Origin: Deltaproteobacteria bacterium
GTDB taxonomy: Bacteria > Desulfobacterota > DSM-4660 > Desulfatiglandales > B25-G16
Direction of reading: 5' to 3'
DNA: 15,775 nt
Assembly (NCBI GenBank): GCA_003646875.1
Contig: QMLT01000011.1
Coordinates: 1-15,775 of the forward strand
Shown piece by piece: positions 1 to 6,925 of the stretch (its first letter is position 1; every line of letters begins with the position of its first letter). Position numbers and translations under genes: made by a program. A model generated the notes under the pieces. It saw nothing but the letters and a program-made list of their open reading frames with translations. It was not told the DNA's origin and did no database searches.

Positions 1-1
1 T

Positions 2-102
2 CCCTGCCCCGTGAAATTCACGATAGTGACAGCTTGCCAAGTTAAATTGATGGCAATCACAGCGTAGCGAATTTAACCATGGCAAAGCGTATTTCACCAG
101 GG
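2..102. repeat. Nested inverted-repeat element (GTGAAAT/ATTTCAC type)
   Basis: This is an imperfect palindromic element. The outer arms are CCCT (2-5) plus GTGAAAT (11-17), pairing with ATTTCAC (91-97) plus AGGG (99-102). The inner arms are TTGCCA (34-39) and GTTAAATT (41-48), pairing with AATTTAAC (70-77) and TGGCAA (80-85). A second TGGCAA at 51-56 allows an alternative fold. Its right end (82-102) matches the reverse complement of 15490-15510 at 18 of 21 positions, so the window holds two members of one repeat family in opposite orientation. No open reading frame is evident; it looks like a non-coding intergenic repeat. Confidence 0.7.
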
Positions 103-127
103 TCAGCGGAAAGCAAAAAATAATTCT

Positions 128-160
128 ACCTCAGCGTTCTTTGCGCCTCAGCGGTGAGAT
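128..160. repeat. Solo end of a GxxExxY-associated type repeat
   Basis: CTCAGCG occurs twice, at 130-136 and 147-153, 17 bp apart, followed by GTGAGAT. Short duplicated units of this kind resemble the flanks of the GxxExxY units at 11725-11990 and 13082-13332. No matching opposite end or coding remnant is visible here, so it may be a leftover terminus. The link is inferred from resemblance only. Confidence 0.35.
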
Positions 161-218
161 ATTTCTTTACATTATTAACATTGGTCAAACAAAGTACAAC
201 CAATAACGAGCAATTATT

Positions 219-1094
219 ATGACATTTCAGGAATTGATCATTAACCTGGAGAGATTCTGGGCGGACAGAGGATGTCTCATCCAGCAGCCGTATGACATTG
301 AGGTTGGGGCAGGGACCTTTAACCCGGCTACTCTCTTGAGGACATTGGGTCCTGAACCCTGGTCTGTTGCCTATGTAGAGCCTTCCAGGCGCCCTACTGA
401 TGGCAGATACGCTGAGAATCCAAACCGTCTGGGGCATTATTATCAATATCAGGTGATTATAAAACCTTCTCCCATTGATATTCAGGAAATCTATCTCGAA
501 AGTTTAAAGGCGCTGGGAATAGATCCACTGGATCATGATATCCGCTTTGTGGAGGATGATTGGGAATCCCCCACACTTGGAGCATCAGGCCTCGGGTGGG
601 AGGTCTGGCTGGATGGCATGGAGATCACCCAATTTACCTATTTTCAATTGGCAGGCGGCATTCGCCTGGATCCGATTTCCGTGGAAATAACCTATGGCCT
701 GGAAAGAATTGCTATGTATTTGCAAGAAAAAGAGAGCGTTTATGATCTTGCATGGAATGAAAATGTTACTTATGGAGATGTTCATAAAAAAGGGGAGTGG
801 GAAAACTCTGTATATTGTTTTGAAATTGCTGATGTAGATATGCTTTTAAAGATGTTTGAAATGTGTGAACAGGAATCTCTTGCAATAAGCAAAAAAGGAA
901 TTGTGCTGCCAGCATATGATTATTGCCTCAAATGTTCTCACATTTTTAATATACTTGAAGCGAGGGGAGCAATCAGTGTTACAGAAAGAACATCTTTCAT
1001 TGGAAGGATTAGGGAATTGGCCAGTTTGGTAGCAAAAAATTATTTAAAACAGAGAGAAGAAATGGGCTTTCCCCTGATGAGAGAAAGTGCCTAA
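219..1094 (+). CDS. glyQ: Glycyl-tRNA synthetase alpha subunit
   Basis: This is the catalytic alpha subunit of the bacterial heterotetrameric (alpha2beta2) class IIc glycyl-tRNA synthetase. It activates glycine with ATP and charges tRNA-Gly in the cytoplasm together with GlyS. The 291 residues are close to the usual 290-305. Visible signatures are FWADRGCLIQQPYD (13-26), the motif-2 region VEPSRRPTDGRYAENPNR (53-70), DDWESPTLGASGLGWEVW (113-130) and the motif-3 stretch EITYGLERIAMY (156-167). The start is the ATG after a weak purine-rich CGAG. The stop codon lies inside the first unit of a TAAAGTG repeat array. A 294-bp repeat-bearing gap separates it from glyS, where these subunits are usually nearly adjacent. 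Confidence 0.98.
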   Translation: MTFQELIINLERFWADRGCLIQQPYDIEVGAGTFNPATLLRTLGPEPWSVAYVEPSRRPTDGRYAENPNRLGHYYQYQVIIKPSPIDIQEIYLESLKALGIDPLDHDIRFVEDDWESPTLGASGLGWEVWLDGMEITQFTYFQLAGGIRLDPISVEITYGLERIAMYLQEKESVYDLAWNENVTYGDVHKKGEWENSVYCFEIADVDMLLKMFEMCEQESLAISKKGIVLPAYDYCLKCSHIFNILEARGAISVTERTSFIGRIRELASLVAKNYLKQREEMGFPLMRESA

Positions 1095-1310
1095 AGTGAG
1101 CTAAAGTGACTAAAATGACTAAAATTAAGGATAACACACTGATTATGATCAATTTAATGTAACTCAGGTTTCCCGATAAAATAGGGTTTCAAAAACTCAA
1201 AGCTAGTGATCAAGACCCTTAACCAGGCAACCTGAGCAGTAACAATACATGTTTGATTTATACTTTTACTTTAGGCACTTTGGTTCACTTTAGACATTTT
1301 AGCTCACTCA
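1089..1310. repeat. Inverted pair of TAAAGTG periodic arrays between glyQ and glyS
   Basis: The left array (about 1091-1127) has four units with a 9-10 bp period: CTAAAGTGA, CTAAAGTGA, CTAAAATGA and CTAAAAT. The right array (1268-1309) carries the inverted units ACTTTAGGC, ACTTTGGTT, CACTTTAGA, CATTTTAGC and TCACT. The two arrays can pair and close a loop of about 140 bp. That loop holds a further perfect 8-bp inverted repeat, CTCAGGTT (1163-1170) with AACCTGAG (1229-1236). The first unit contains the glyQ stop codon. Related arrays lie at 5917-6126 and 14140-14187. Function is unknown; it may be a mobile intergenic repeat or act in mRNA folding. Confidence 0.75.
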
Positions 1311-1343
1311 ACGGTCCCTTTCAGGCTTAATAATTACAATCTC

Positions 1344-1356
1344 CCACCTTTGGTGG
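1344..1356 (+). other. Small hairpin in the glyS leader
   Basis: CCACC (1344-1348), a TTT loop and GGTGG (1352-1356) form a perfect 5-bp stem 32 bp before the glyS start. No U-tract follows, so it is not a typical intrinsic terminator. It may be incidental or protect the leader. Confidence 0.3.
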
Positions 1357-1388
1357 CAACAATCTGAAGAAATAGTTAAAGAGGATAT

Positions 1389-3464
1389 ATGAGTGCTGAA
1401 CTGCTTTTTGAAATAGGCACAGAGGAGATTCCCTCAGACTATCTTGAGAACGGTTTAAAAGCCCTTAAGCGATTGGCGGAATTATATTTAAGAGATAACC
1501 GAATCGAGATCGAAGGAGGTCTTCATACATATGGAACTCCAAGACGATTGGTTTTAGTGGGTAAGGCCATTAGTGATAAACAGAAAGATATAATCCAGGA
1601 GATAACAGGGCCTCCTAAAAAGGCTGCATTTGATGAAGAGGGAAACCCCACAAAGGCGGCATTTGGTTTTGCTAAGAAACAGGGAGTTTCTGTGGATGAG
1701 CTGCAATTATTGGAAACACCAAAAGGCATCTATCTTCATATTAAACGTAAAATGCCGGGAAGCCTTACAATAACCATCCTATCTGAAGTGTTACCAAAAT
1801 TAATCGCGAATATTCCCTGGCCAAAGTCGATGCGCTGGGGAAGTGAAGGGTTTTCGTTTGTTCGGCCTATTCACTGGGTGCTCGCACTTTTTAACGGTAA
1901 TATTATTCCTTTTGAAGTGGCTGGGGTGATGAGTGGTAATAAAACGAGAGGACATAGATTTATGGCGCCCCAGGGTATTAAAATAGAAGGCGTTGAAGAT
2001 TATCTGCGAAAAATGAATGAAAGCTTTATAATTATTGATCAAAAAGAGAGAGAAGATAGGGTTGAAGAAGCTGTCATTACTGCAGCAAAACCTGTGTCAG
2101 GCTTACCTGTGATAGACCCCGAATTATTAACTACAGTGACAAATATGGTGGAGTTCCCATCTGCCATTTGCGGTGGTTTTGATAAGGCCTTTCTTACGCT
2201 CCCTGACCCTGTTCTCATAACAGCAATGAAAGAGCATCAGAGATATTTTTCTGTTCGGGATCAAGGGGGGAATCTGATGCCAAATTTCGTGGCTGTTAAC
2301 AATACGATTGCACGTGATGAATCTATTGTCAGAAAAGGGCATGAAAGAGTTTTGCAGGCAAGGCTTTCTGATGCGGATTTCTTTTTTAAAGAGGACAGGA
2401 AAAGGCCTCTCGAGGATAGGCTGAAGGATTTGAAAACAGTTATCTATCAGGCAGGGTTAGGGACATCCTTTGACAAGGTACAACGTTTTACCCGATTAGC
2501 CGAGTACTTGGCTGAACAGATAGCGCCAGAAAAGATACATGATGTTGGGCTTGTAGCGAAGCTATGTAAATGTGACCTGGTTACTGAAATGGTTATGGAA
2601 TTTCCTTCCCTCCAGGGTGTAATGGGAAAAGAATATGCCCGATTGGATGGCTATCCTGAAGATATCTGCATGGCTATTTCAGATCATTATCTACCTATTC
2701 AAGCAGAATCTCAACTCCCTGAATCTCTCATCGGTGCAATTGTTGGCATAGCTGATAGGCTGGACACTATTGCAGGTTTTTTTTCGATGGGACTTGAGCC
2801 GGATGGAACAGCAGACCCCTATGCACTCAGGAGGCAGGCGCTGGCTATTATCAGGATAGTGAGAGATAAAAAGATTGCTATTTCCTTTAAAGATCTTATT
2901 CATAAATCAGCATCTATTCTTCGTGAAACTATCTCATTTGACCAAAAAGTGGTTGAAGATGCGGTCAGTAATTTTATAAAAAATCGCTTTAAGAATTTAT
3001 TACTAACTGAGGGAATTACTCAAGATATTATAGAGGCAGTAATTTCTATCGATTTTAATTTCATACATCAAGTAGAGAAAAAAATAGAGGCATTACAAAG
3101 ATTTCGAGACATTTCTAAAGACTTTGAAACCTTAGCAATAGCGTTTAAACGGATCATTAACATAGGAAAAGGTTTTGAAGAAACCTATAGTGTGAATCCT
3201 GATTTATTTGAGCACAAAAGCGAACAAGGTTTATGGAAAGAATTTCAGTTAGTAAAAGATGAAGCAAAAAGAGAGATAGATGAAGAAAATTACTTTGAGG
3301 CATTGAGTGTAATATCCAGAATTATAAAGCCGGTAGATGAATTCTTTTCCGAAGTAATGGTCATGGCAGAAGATAGAAGGATAAGAGAAAACAGGCTTGG
3401 TATTCTAAAAAGCATGCATCAGTTTTTTCTTCAGGTAGCTGATTTTTCAAAATTTTCCATTTAG
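1389..3464 (+). CDS. glyS: Glycyl-tRNA synthetase beta subunit
   Basis: This is the beta subunit of alpha2beta2 glycyl-tRNA synthetase, which binds tRNA-Gly and is needed for aminoacylation by GlyQ. Its 691 residues match the usual length (about 690). Recognisable family blocks are the N-terminal LLFEIGTEEIPSDYL (5-19), RWGSEGFSFVRPIHWVLALF (149-168), KEHQRYFSVRD (281-291), FVAVNNTIARD (300-310), RVLQARLSDADFFFKEDRK (320-338), YARLDGYPEDICMAISDHY (416-434) and ADRLDTIAGFFSMGLEPDGT (455-474). The HD-like core is followed by an alpha-helical DALR-type anticodon-binding tail (about 585-680). GAGG (1381-1384) is the ribosome-binding site just before the ATG. The gene ends 38 bp from the convergent mltA stop. 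Confidence 0.98.
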   Translation: MSAELLFEIGTEEIPSDYLENGLKALKRLAELYLRDNRIEIEGGLHTYGTPRRLVLVGKAISDKQKDIIQEITGPPKKAAFDEEGNPTKAAFGFAKKQGVSVDELQLLETPKGIYLHIKRKMPGSLTITILSEVLPKLIANIPWPKSMRWGSEGFSFVRPIHWVLALFNGNIIPFEVAGVMSGNKTRGHRFMAPQGIKIEGVEDYLRKMNESFIIIDQKEREDRVEEAVITAAKPVSGLPVIDPELLTTVTNMVEFPSAICGGFDKAFLTLPDPVLITAMKEHQRYFSVRDQGGNLMPNFVAVNNTIARDESIVRKGHERVLQARLSDADFFFKEDRKRPLEDRLKDLKTVIYQAGLGTSFDKVQRFTRLAEYLAEQIAPEKIHDVGLVAKLCKCDLVTEMVMEFPSLQGVMGKEYARLDGYPEDICMAISDHYLPIQAESQLPESLIGAIVGIADRLDTIAGFFSMGLEPDGTADPYALRRQALAIIRIVRDKKIAISFKDLIHKSASILRETISFDQKVVEDAVSNFIKNRFKNLLLTEGITQDIIEAVISIDFNFIHQVEKKIEALQRFRDISKDFETLAIAFKRIINIGKGFEETYSVNPDLFEHKSEQGLWKEFQLVKDEAKREIDEENYFEALSVISRIIKPVDEFFSEVMVMAEDRRIRENRLGILKSMHQFFLQVADFSKFSI

Positions 3465-3502
3465 CATCAAAGTTTTTTATGCCACAAAGTCGCTAAGTAT
3501 TT

Positions 3503-4699
3503 TTAGTTATCTGGTTTTTTTACTAAAAAATACATCTCTCCTTTATGTTTAAGATTACCTGCAGCTAATTCCGCGTATTGGCCACTACCCCAAAAAATGT
3601 CTGCGCGTCCCGGGCCTTTTATCACTCCTCCTGTATCTTGATTCAAAAGAAATCTTGAAAAAGGAACCCATCCGATTATATTTCCATCTTTCCCCATAAT
3701 GGGTTTCTGGCAGCGAATATACACCAGGGCGCCTTTTGGAAACAATCTGTCATCAACAGCTATAGACCGTCCGGGTGTTAGAGGAACACCGATGTTGCCG
3801 ACTGGCCCCCTATCGAGTAATCGAAAAAAAACATACGATGGATTATAATTCAATATCTCATCTTTAATATCTGGATTTTGCTTTATGAAAGATCTTATGG
3901 CCTGAAGGGATAAATTATCAGATGTGATATATCCATTATCTATCATATATCTGCCTATACTTTTATAGGGGTGCCCGTTTGAGGCGCTATACCCAACCCT
4001 TATTATCTGTCCGCTGGGTAATTTTATCATACCTGAACCCTGAATTTGTAATATGGCTATGTCGAGAGGATCCTTTAGCCAGGCAATTTCAAGGTTTTTT
4101 TTCTCTAAAATATTATTTTCCATTATATCTTTTCTCGTGTAATAGGGGACAAGTCTATGGCCTTGTATCCTGGCCATAATACGCTGCCCGGAAAGTTCAG
4201 GGCGGAAAAGCCCCAAATGGATTGTGAATAGATTATCTGGTCTTCTATATATTGGATACCTGTGTATAGAATCCCGCTCAAGGCTTCCATCAAAGATCGG
4301 CTCAAAATATCCAGTGAAAAGCACCTTTTTGCTTCCCCAAAAACCAGGCACTTTATATAAGTAAAAATTTTTCCTTAAATATTGACTGAATTTTTTGCTA
4401 TCTGTGCCTTGTTTGAAAATTGATAAAAAAGTCTTTAATGATTTCCTCACATGTTCGGCTGTAAATTCATCAGGGCCATAGGTAAAAAGTGTATCGTCCT
4501 TTAGTCGGTTAAAATATTTCAGATCATTATTAATAGCCAATGAAAGGGAGTCCATATCCATGTCATCCTGAAATTTTGGCCAGAAATATTTTACCTTTGT
4601 AAGCGCATTGGCTGGTTCCTTAACCTCTTTTTTGACTAAAGGGTAGCAACCGCCAATAATGAGAAAGATTATTATTGCTGAGAGGTAGCGGTAAATCAT
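3503..4699 (-). CDS. mltA: Membrane-bound lytic murein transglycosylase A (lipoprotein)
   Basis: MltA-family lytic transglycosylases cleave the MurNAc-GlcNAc bond of peptidoglycan to leave 1,6-anhydroMurNAc. The 398-residue protein begins with a lipoprotein signal: a hydrophobic stretch (6-15), then IGGC with the lipidated cysteine at 18 and Tyr at +2, predicting outer-membrane sorting. The MltA domain includes FTGYFEPIFDGSLERD (128-143), AWLKDPLDIAILQIQGSG (206-223) and VGYSASNGHPYKSIGRYM (235-252). The C-terminal 3D domain holds QDTGGVIKGPGRADIFWGSG (354-373). Asp355 and Asp367 fall where the catalytic Asp of the family is expected, though I cannot say which one aligns with it. It is divergent from lpxC across a 287-bp control region and convergent with glyS. 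Confidence 0.93.
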   Translation of the reverse strand: MIYRYLSAIIIFLIIGGCYPLVKKEVKEPANALTKVKYFWPKFQDDMDMDSLSLAINNDLKYFNRLKDDTLFTYGPDEFTAEHVRKSLKTFLSIFKQGTDSKKFSQYLRKNFYLYKVPGFWGSKKVLFTGYFEPIFDGSLERDSIHRYPIYRRPDNLFTIHLGLFRPELSGQRIMARIQGHRLVPYYTRKDIMENNILEKKNLEIAWLKDPLDIAILQIQGSGMIKLPSGQIIRVGYSASNGHPYKSIGRYMIDNGYITSDNLSLQAIRSFIKQNPDIKDEILNYNPSYVFFRLLDRGPVGNIGVPLTPGRSIAVDDRLFPKGALVYIRCQKPIMGKDGNIIGWVPFSRFLLNQDTGGVIKGPGRADIFWGSGQYAELAAGNLKHKGEMYFLVKKPDN

Positions 4700-4785
4700 A
4701 TGCTAAATATTAGCTTTAAACCTTTCTTAAATACAAGAGAAAAAGCACATAAAAGAATGAAATTGTATAAATCAAACACAAAAAC

Positions 4786-4803
4786 TGTGTTAAATTTAAC
4801 ACA
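4786..4803. promoter_or_regulatory. 18-bp perfect palindrome, candidate activator binding site
   Basis: TGTGTTAAATTTAACACA is identical to its own reverse complement over all 18 bp. Its centre lies about 145 bp upstream of the transcription start predicted from the sigma-54 promoter at 4914-4929. That is the usual distance for an enhancer site of an NtrC-family activator. It is also 87 bp upstream of the mltA start codon, so it could serve that gene instead. The protein that binds is unknown. Confidence 0.5.
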
Positions 4804-4840
4804 TTAACATGATAGGAAAATAAATAGTTTCCATATAGCA

Positions 4841-4859
4841 AATTTTAATTATCATTATC
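4841..4859. promoter_or_regulatory. Fur-box-like sequence
   Basis: AATTTTAATTATCATTATC reads GATAATGATAATTAAAATT on the minus strand. It matches the E. coli Fur consensus GATAATGATAATCATTATC at 15 of 19 positions, including the first 12. A second overlapping match, shifted by 6 bp, scores 14 of 19. It lies between the palindrome and the sigma-54 promoter. The region is very AT-rich, so chance similarity is possible. Confidence 0.3.
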
Positions 4860-4913
4860 AATTTCAATCAGTTAACTATATACATTTGCCTTTTTTATAA
4901 TCATTTTATAAGA

Positions 4914-4929
4914 TGGCACATAACTTGCT
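4914..4929 (+). promoter_or_regulatory. Sigma-54 (RpoN) promoter for lpxC
   Basis: TGGCACATAACTTGCT matches the -24/-12 consensus TGGCAC-N5-TTGCW. The invariant GG (4915-4916) and GC (4927-4928) are separated by exactly 10 bp as required. The predicted transcription start is near 4940, giving a leader of about 47 nt before the lpxC ATG. Promoters of this class need an AAA+ activator bound upstream; the palindrome at 4786-4803 is a candidate site. Confidence 0.65.
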
Positions 4930-4986
4930 CTATTTAATATACATTCCAAATAATATGTTTCTCTACATTAATTTATTATCAAAGTA

Positions 4987-5922
4987 ATGATTATGGATTT
5001 AAGACAACGGACAGTTGCAGATGAGATAAGCTGCACAGGTATAGGTCTTCACTCTGGTAAAAAAGTAAATCTTACCATAAAACCCGCTCCACAAAATAGC
5101 GGAATATCCTTTGAACGTATTGATATATCACCTGGCTGTAAAGTTAAGGCGTCTTTTGATAATGTAGTTGATACGAATATGGCTACTACTATTGGTTTTA
5201 ATGGATATAGTGTATCCACAGTAGAGCATATTATGGCTGCATTTTTTGGAATGGGTATAGATAATGCTTTGGTACAAATTGATGGTGGAGAAATTCCTAT
5301 TATGGATGGAAGTTCTGCTCCCTTTATATTTCTACTAAAAAATGCCGGTGTTACCATACAAAATAGCCACAAGAGATTTCTTCTTGTGAAGAAGTCAGTT
5401 AAGGTTAAGGATGGCAATAGATCTGTTAAGGTCAATCCCTCAAATGAGCTAAAGATAACGTATAAAATTGACTTTGATCACCCCCTAATCAAAGACCAAT
5501 CCTATGAGATATCTTTTTCAAAATCTAGTTTTGTGGATGAAATTAGCAGGGCACGAACATTCGGTTTTTTGAGGGATGTTCAGACATTAAAGAACAATGG
5601 GCTGGCAAAAGGTGGATCTTTAGATAATGCAATTGTTGTGGATGATTTCAGAGTTCTCAATGAAGATGGATTAAGGTATAAAAATGAGTTTGTAAGGCAT
5701 AAACTCCTTGACTTTATAGGTGATCTGGCTATTCTCGGTTGTGTGCCAATAGGCCATTTTGTGGTTGAAAGATCAGGGCATTCTATGAACCAAAAATTGC
5801 TCAGGCTGTTTATGGCTCAAGAAAGGTCCTGGGAGGTAGTGCGGTTTAAGAATAAAGAAGAGTGTGTGAGAAAAAGTATCAAAATACCGTCCTTTGGTAC
5901 CCTTGATTTAGCGCCTGCCTAA
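4987..5922 (+). CDS. lpxC: UDP-3-O-acyl-N-acetylglucosamine deacetylase
   Basis: LpxC is the zinc-dependent cytoplasmic deacetylase that performs the committed step of lipid A synthesis. Its 311 residues fit the family (about 300-310). The Zn ligands are visible as His81 in STVEHIMAA, and His238 and Asp242 in RHKLLDFIGDL. The catalytic base is Glu80 and the second catalytic histidine is His265 in SGHSMNQ. Thr191 (ARTFGF) and Lys239 of the substrate site are present. The start could be the ATG at 4987 or the one at 4993; neither has a strong ribosome-binding sequence. It is the first gene after the putative sigma-54 promoter. The stop codon abuts a TAAAGTG-type repeat array, and the next gene starts about 400 bp later. 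Confidence 0.97.
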   Translation: MIMDLRQRTVADEISCTGIGLHSGKKVNLTIKPAPQNSGISFERIDISPGCKVKASFDNVVDTNMATTIGFNGYSVSTVEHIMAAFFGMGIDNALVQIDGGEIPIMDGSSAPFIFLLKNAGVTIQNSHKRFLLVKKSVKVKDGNRSVKVNPSNELKITYKIDFDHPLIKDQSYEISFSKSSFVDEISRARTFGFLRDVQTLKNNGLAKGGSLDNAIVVDDFRVLNEDGLRYKNEFVRHKLLDFIGDLAILGCVPIGHFVVERSGHSMNQKLLRLFMAQERSWEVVRFKNKEECVRKSIKIPSFGTLDLAPA

Positions 5923-6126
5923 ATGTCATAAGTGAGCTAAAGCGCCTAAAGTTTGCAATAAGGGCGATAATAGCCATTAGCTCACTATATTACGTAGTCC
6001 ATTTTTACCTGCTTCCATGAAACCATTTTGTCTTCCTTTCAAGTTTGTTCTACAATTCTTTATTATTTAATCATATCTTTTTTAACTTTACCAATTTAGT
6101 TCACCTTAGGCGCTTTCGGCGCTGGT
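5917..6126. repeat. Inverted pair of TAAAGTG arrays after lpxC
   Basis: The left array (5917-5956) has units such as GCCTAAATG, AGTGAGCTAAAG and CGCCTAAAG. The right array (6084-6126) holds the inverted units TTTAGTTCACC, TTAGGCGCTTT and CGGCGC. The overall span (about 210 bp) is close to that of the pair at 1089-1310, but the central sequences do not look alike by eye. As at glyQ, the upstream gene's stop codon falls at the edge of the left array. I see no gene in the whole 5923-6319 gap; apart from this repeat it holds AT-rich sequence and a candidate promoter. Confidence 0.65.
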
Positions 6127-6140
6127 CTAATTATTAAATC

Positions 6141-6169
6141 TTGCAATCAGTCTCCCTTTTTTCTATGAT
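6141..6169 (+). promoter_or_regulatory. Candidate sigma-70 promoter for the DUF4390-kinase pair
   Basis: TTGCAA (6141-6146; 4 of 6 to the -35 consensus), a 17-bp spacer and TATGAT (6164-6169; 5 of 6 to the -10 consensus). The predicted leader to the TTG start at 6320 would be about 145 nt. It lies just after the right-hand repeat array. AT-rich surroundings make false matches likely. Confidence 0.35.
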
Positions 6170-6319
6170 ATTTGTAATATTCTTATAAAAGCACCTATTC
6201 TAATTTCACAAATTGTTTGTCATCTGTGGAGATATAGAATTAACAGAAATTTAGGGATTGTGAATTGTAGGGTAGTTGCTGGCGATAGGTTATTCACTGT
6301 AAACTTTAGGTGTGGCTAA

Positions 6320-6925
6320 TTGATACATTTAAACACATTGATTCACTCTCTGCGCGGTAGACAGCTTACTTTTGCTTTAGCGCTTTTTTTCTTTTTCGCT
6401 ATTTTCCCAGAAATTTCTTCGGCAAAAGAGGCTCGCTTATCCGATATAATTGTCACTAACACACGTGACCATCTACTTACGTATTTTAATGTAAGAGACT
6501 GTTTTACCGAAGAAATGGACAAGGCCATTATGAATGGTATTTCAACCAAATTTACCTTTATCGTCAAACTATATGAGATTAGAAGTGCATGGTTTGATCG
6601 TAAGATAGCAGACATTAGGTTAACACATACTATAGAATACAACGCATTGAAAAACGAATTTAGTCTTCTTTTACCAGAACAAAATAATAAAAAGGTAAAA
6701 ACCAGGGATTTTGGCGGAGCAAAAGAATTAATGGCGGATGTGGTGGCCTTAAAGGTTATCAGGCTCGATAAGCTTAGGAAAGGAGCTCATTATCAAATAC
6801 GAATGAAGGCAGAGCTTGATAAGATTGAATTACCTTTTTACTTAAACTATGTGCTCTTTTTTTTATCCCTATGGGATTTTGAGACAGACTGGTATTCAGT
6901 TGAGTTCAGGTATCAGGCGCAATGA
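6320..6925 (+). CDS. DUF4390-family exported protein
   Basis: Protein of unknown function resembling the DUF4390 family, found in Desulfobacterota and other proteobacteria next to NtrY-type kinases. The 201 residues start with a signal-peptide-like segment: basic residues (LRGRQ, 11-15), a hydrophobic core (17-29) and SSAKEA (33-38) as a probable cleavage region. The rest is a predicted periplasmic domain with alternating beta-strand character, ending in LWDFETDWYSVEFRYQ (184-199), where the family is conserved. The chosen start is TTG, seven bases after AGGTG (6308-6312), which lies in a fragment resembling the ACTTTAGG repeat. Its TGA overlaps the kinase ATG by 4 bp, implying translational coupling and a shared role; a periplasmic input partner of the sensor is plausible but unproven. 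Confidence 0.8.
   Translation: MIHLNTLIHSLRGRQLTFALALFFFFAIFPEISSAKEARLSDIIVTNTRDHLLTYFNVRDCFTEEMDKAIMNGISTKFTFIVKLYEIRSAWFDRKIADIRLTHTIEYNALKNEFSLLLPEQNNKKVKTRDFGGAKELMADVVALKVIRLDKLRKGAHYQIRMKAELDKIELPFYLNYVLFFLSLWDFETDWYSVEFRYQAQ

Noticed and set aside
126..446. 106-codon minus-strand open frame upstream of and across glyQ
   Set aside because: Most of it is antisense to conserved glyQ codons and the rest is repeat sequence.
219..1094. Possible T-box or glycine riboswitch upstream of glyQ
   Set aside because: The 218 bp available hold repeat debris, no T-box sequence and no glycine-aptamer core that I can recognise.
1089..1310. Possible intrinsic terminator or attenuator after glyQ
   Set aside because: The paired arrays are AT-rich, far apart and not followed by a U-tract; the repeat-family explanation fits better.
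4905..4914. Possible sigma-70 promoter (TTGCCT at 4886 with TAAGAT at 4909) for lpxC
   Set aside because: Each hexamer matches only 4 of 6 in very AT-rich DNA; the overlapping sigma-54 element is far closer to its consensus.
5049..5435. 128-codon open frame on the minus strand opposite lpxC
   Set aside because: It lies wholly within lpxC, which has all its catalytic residues. The minus-strand protein resembles no family and has no ribosome-binding site.
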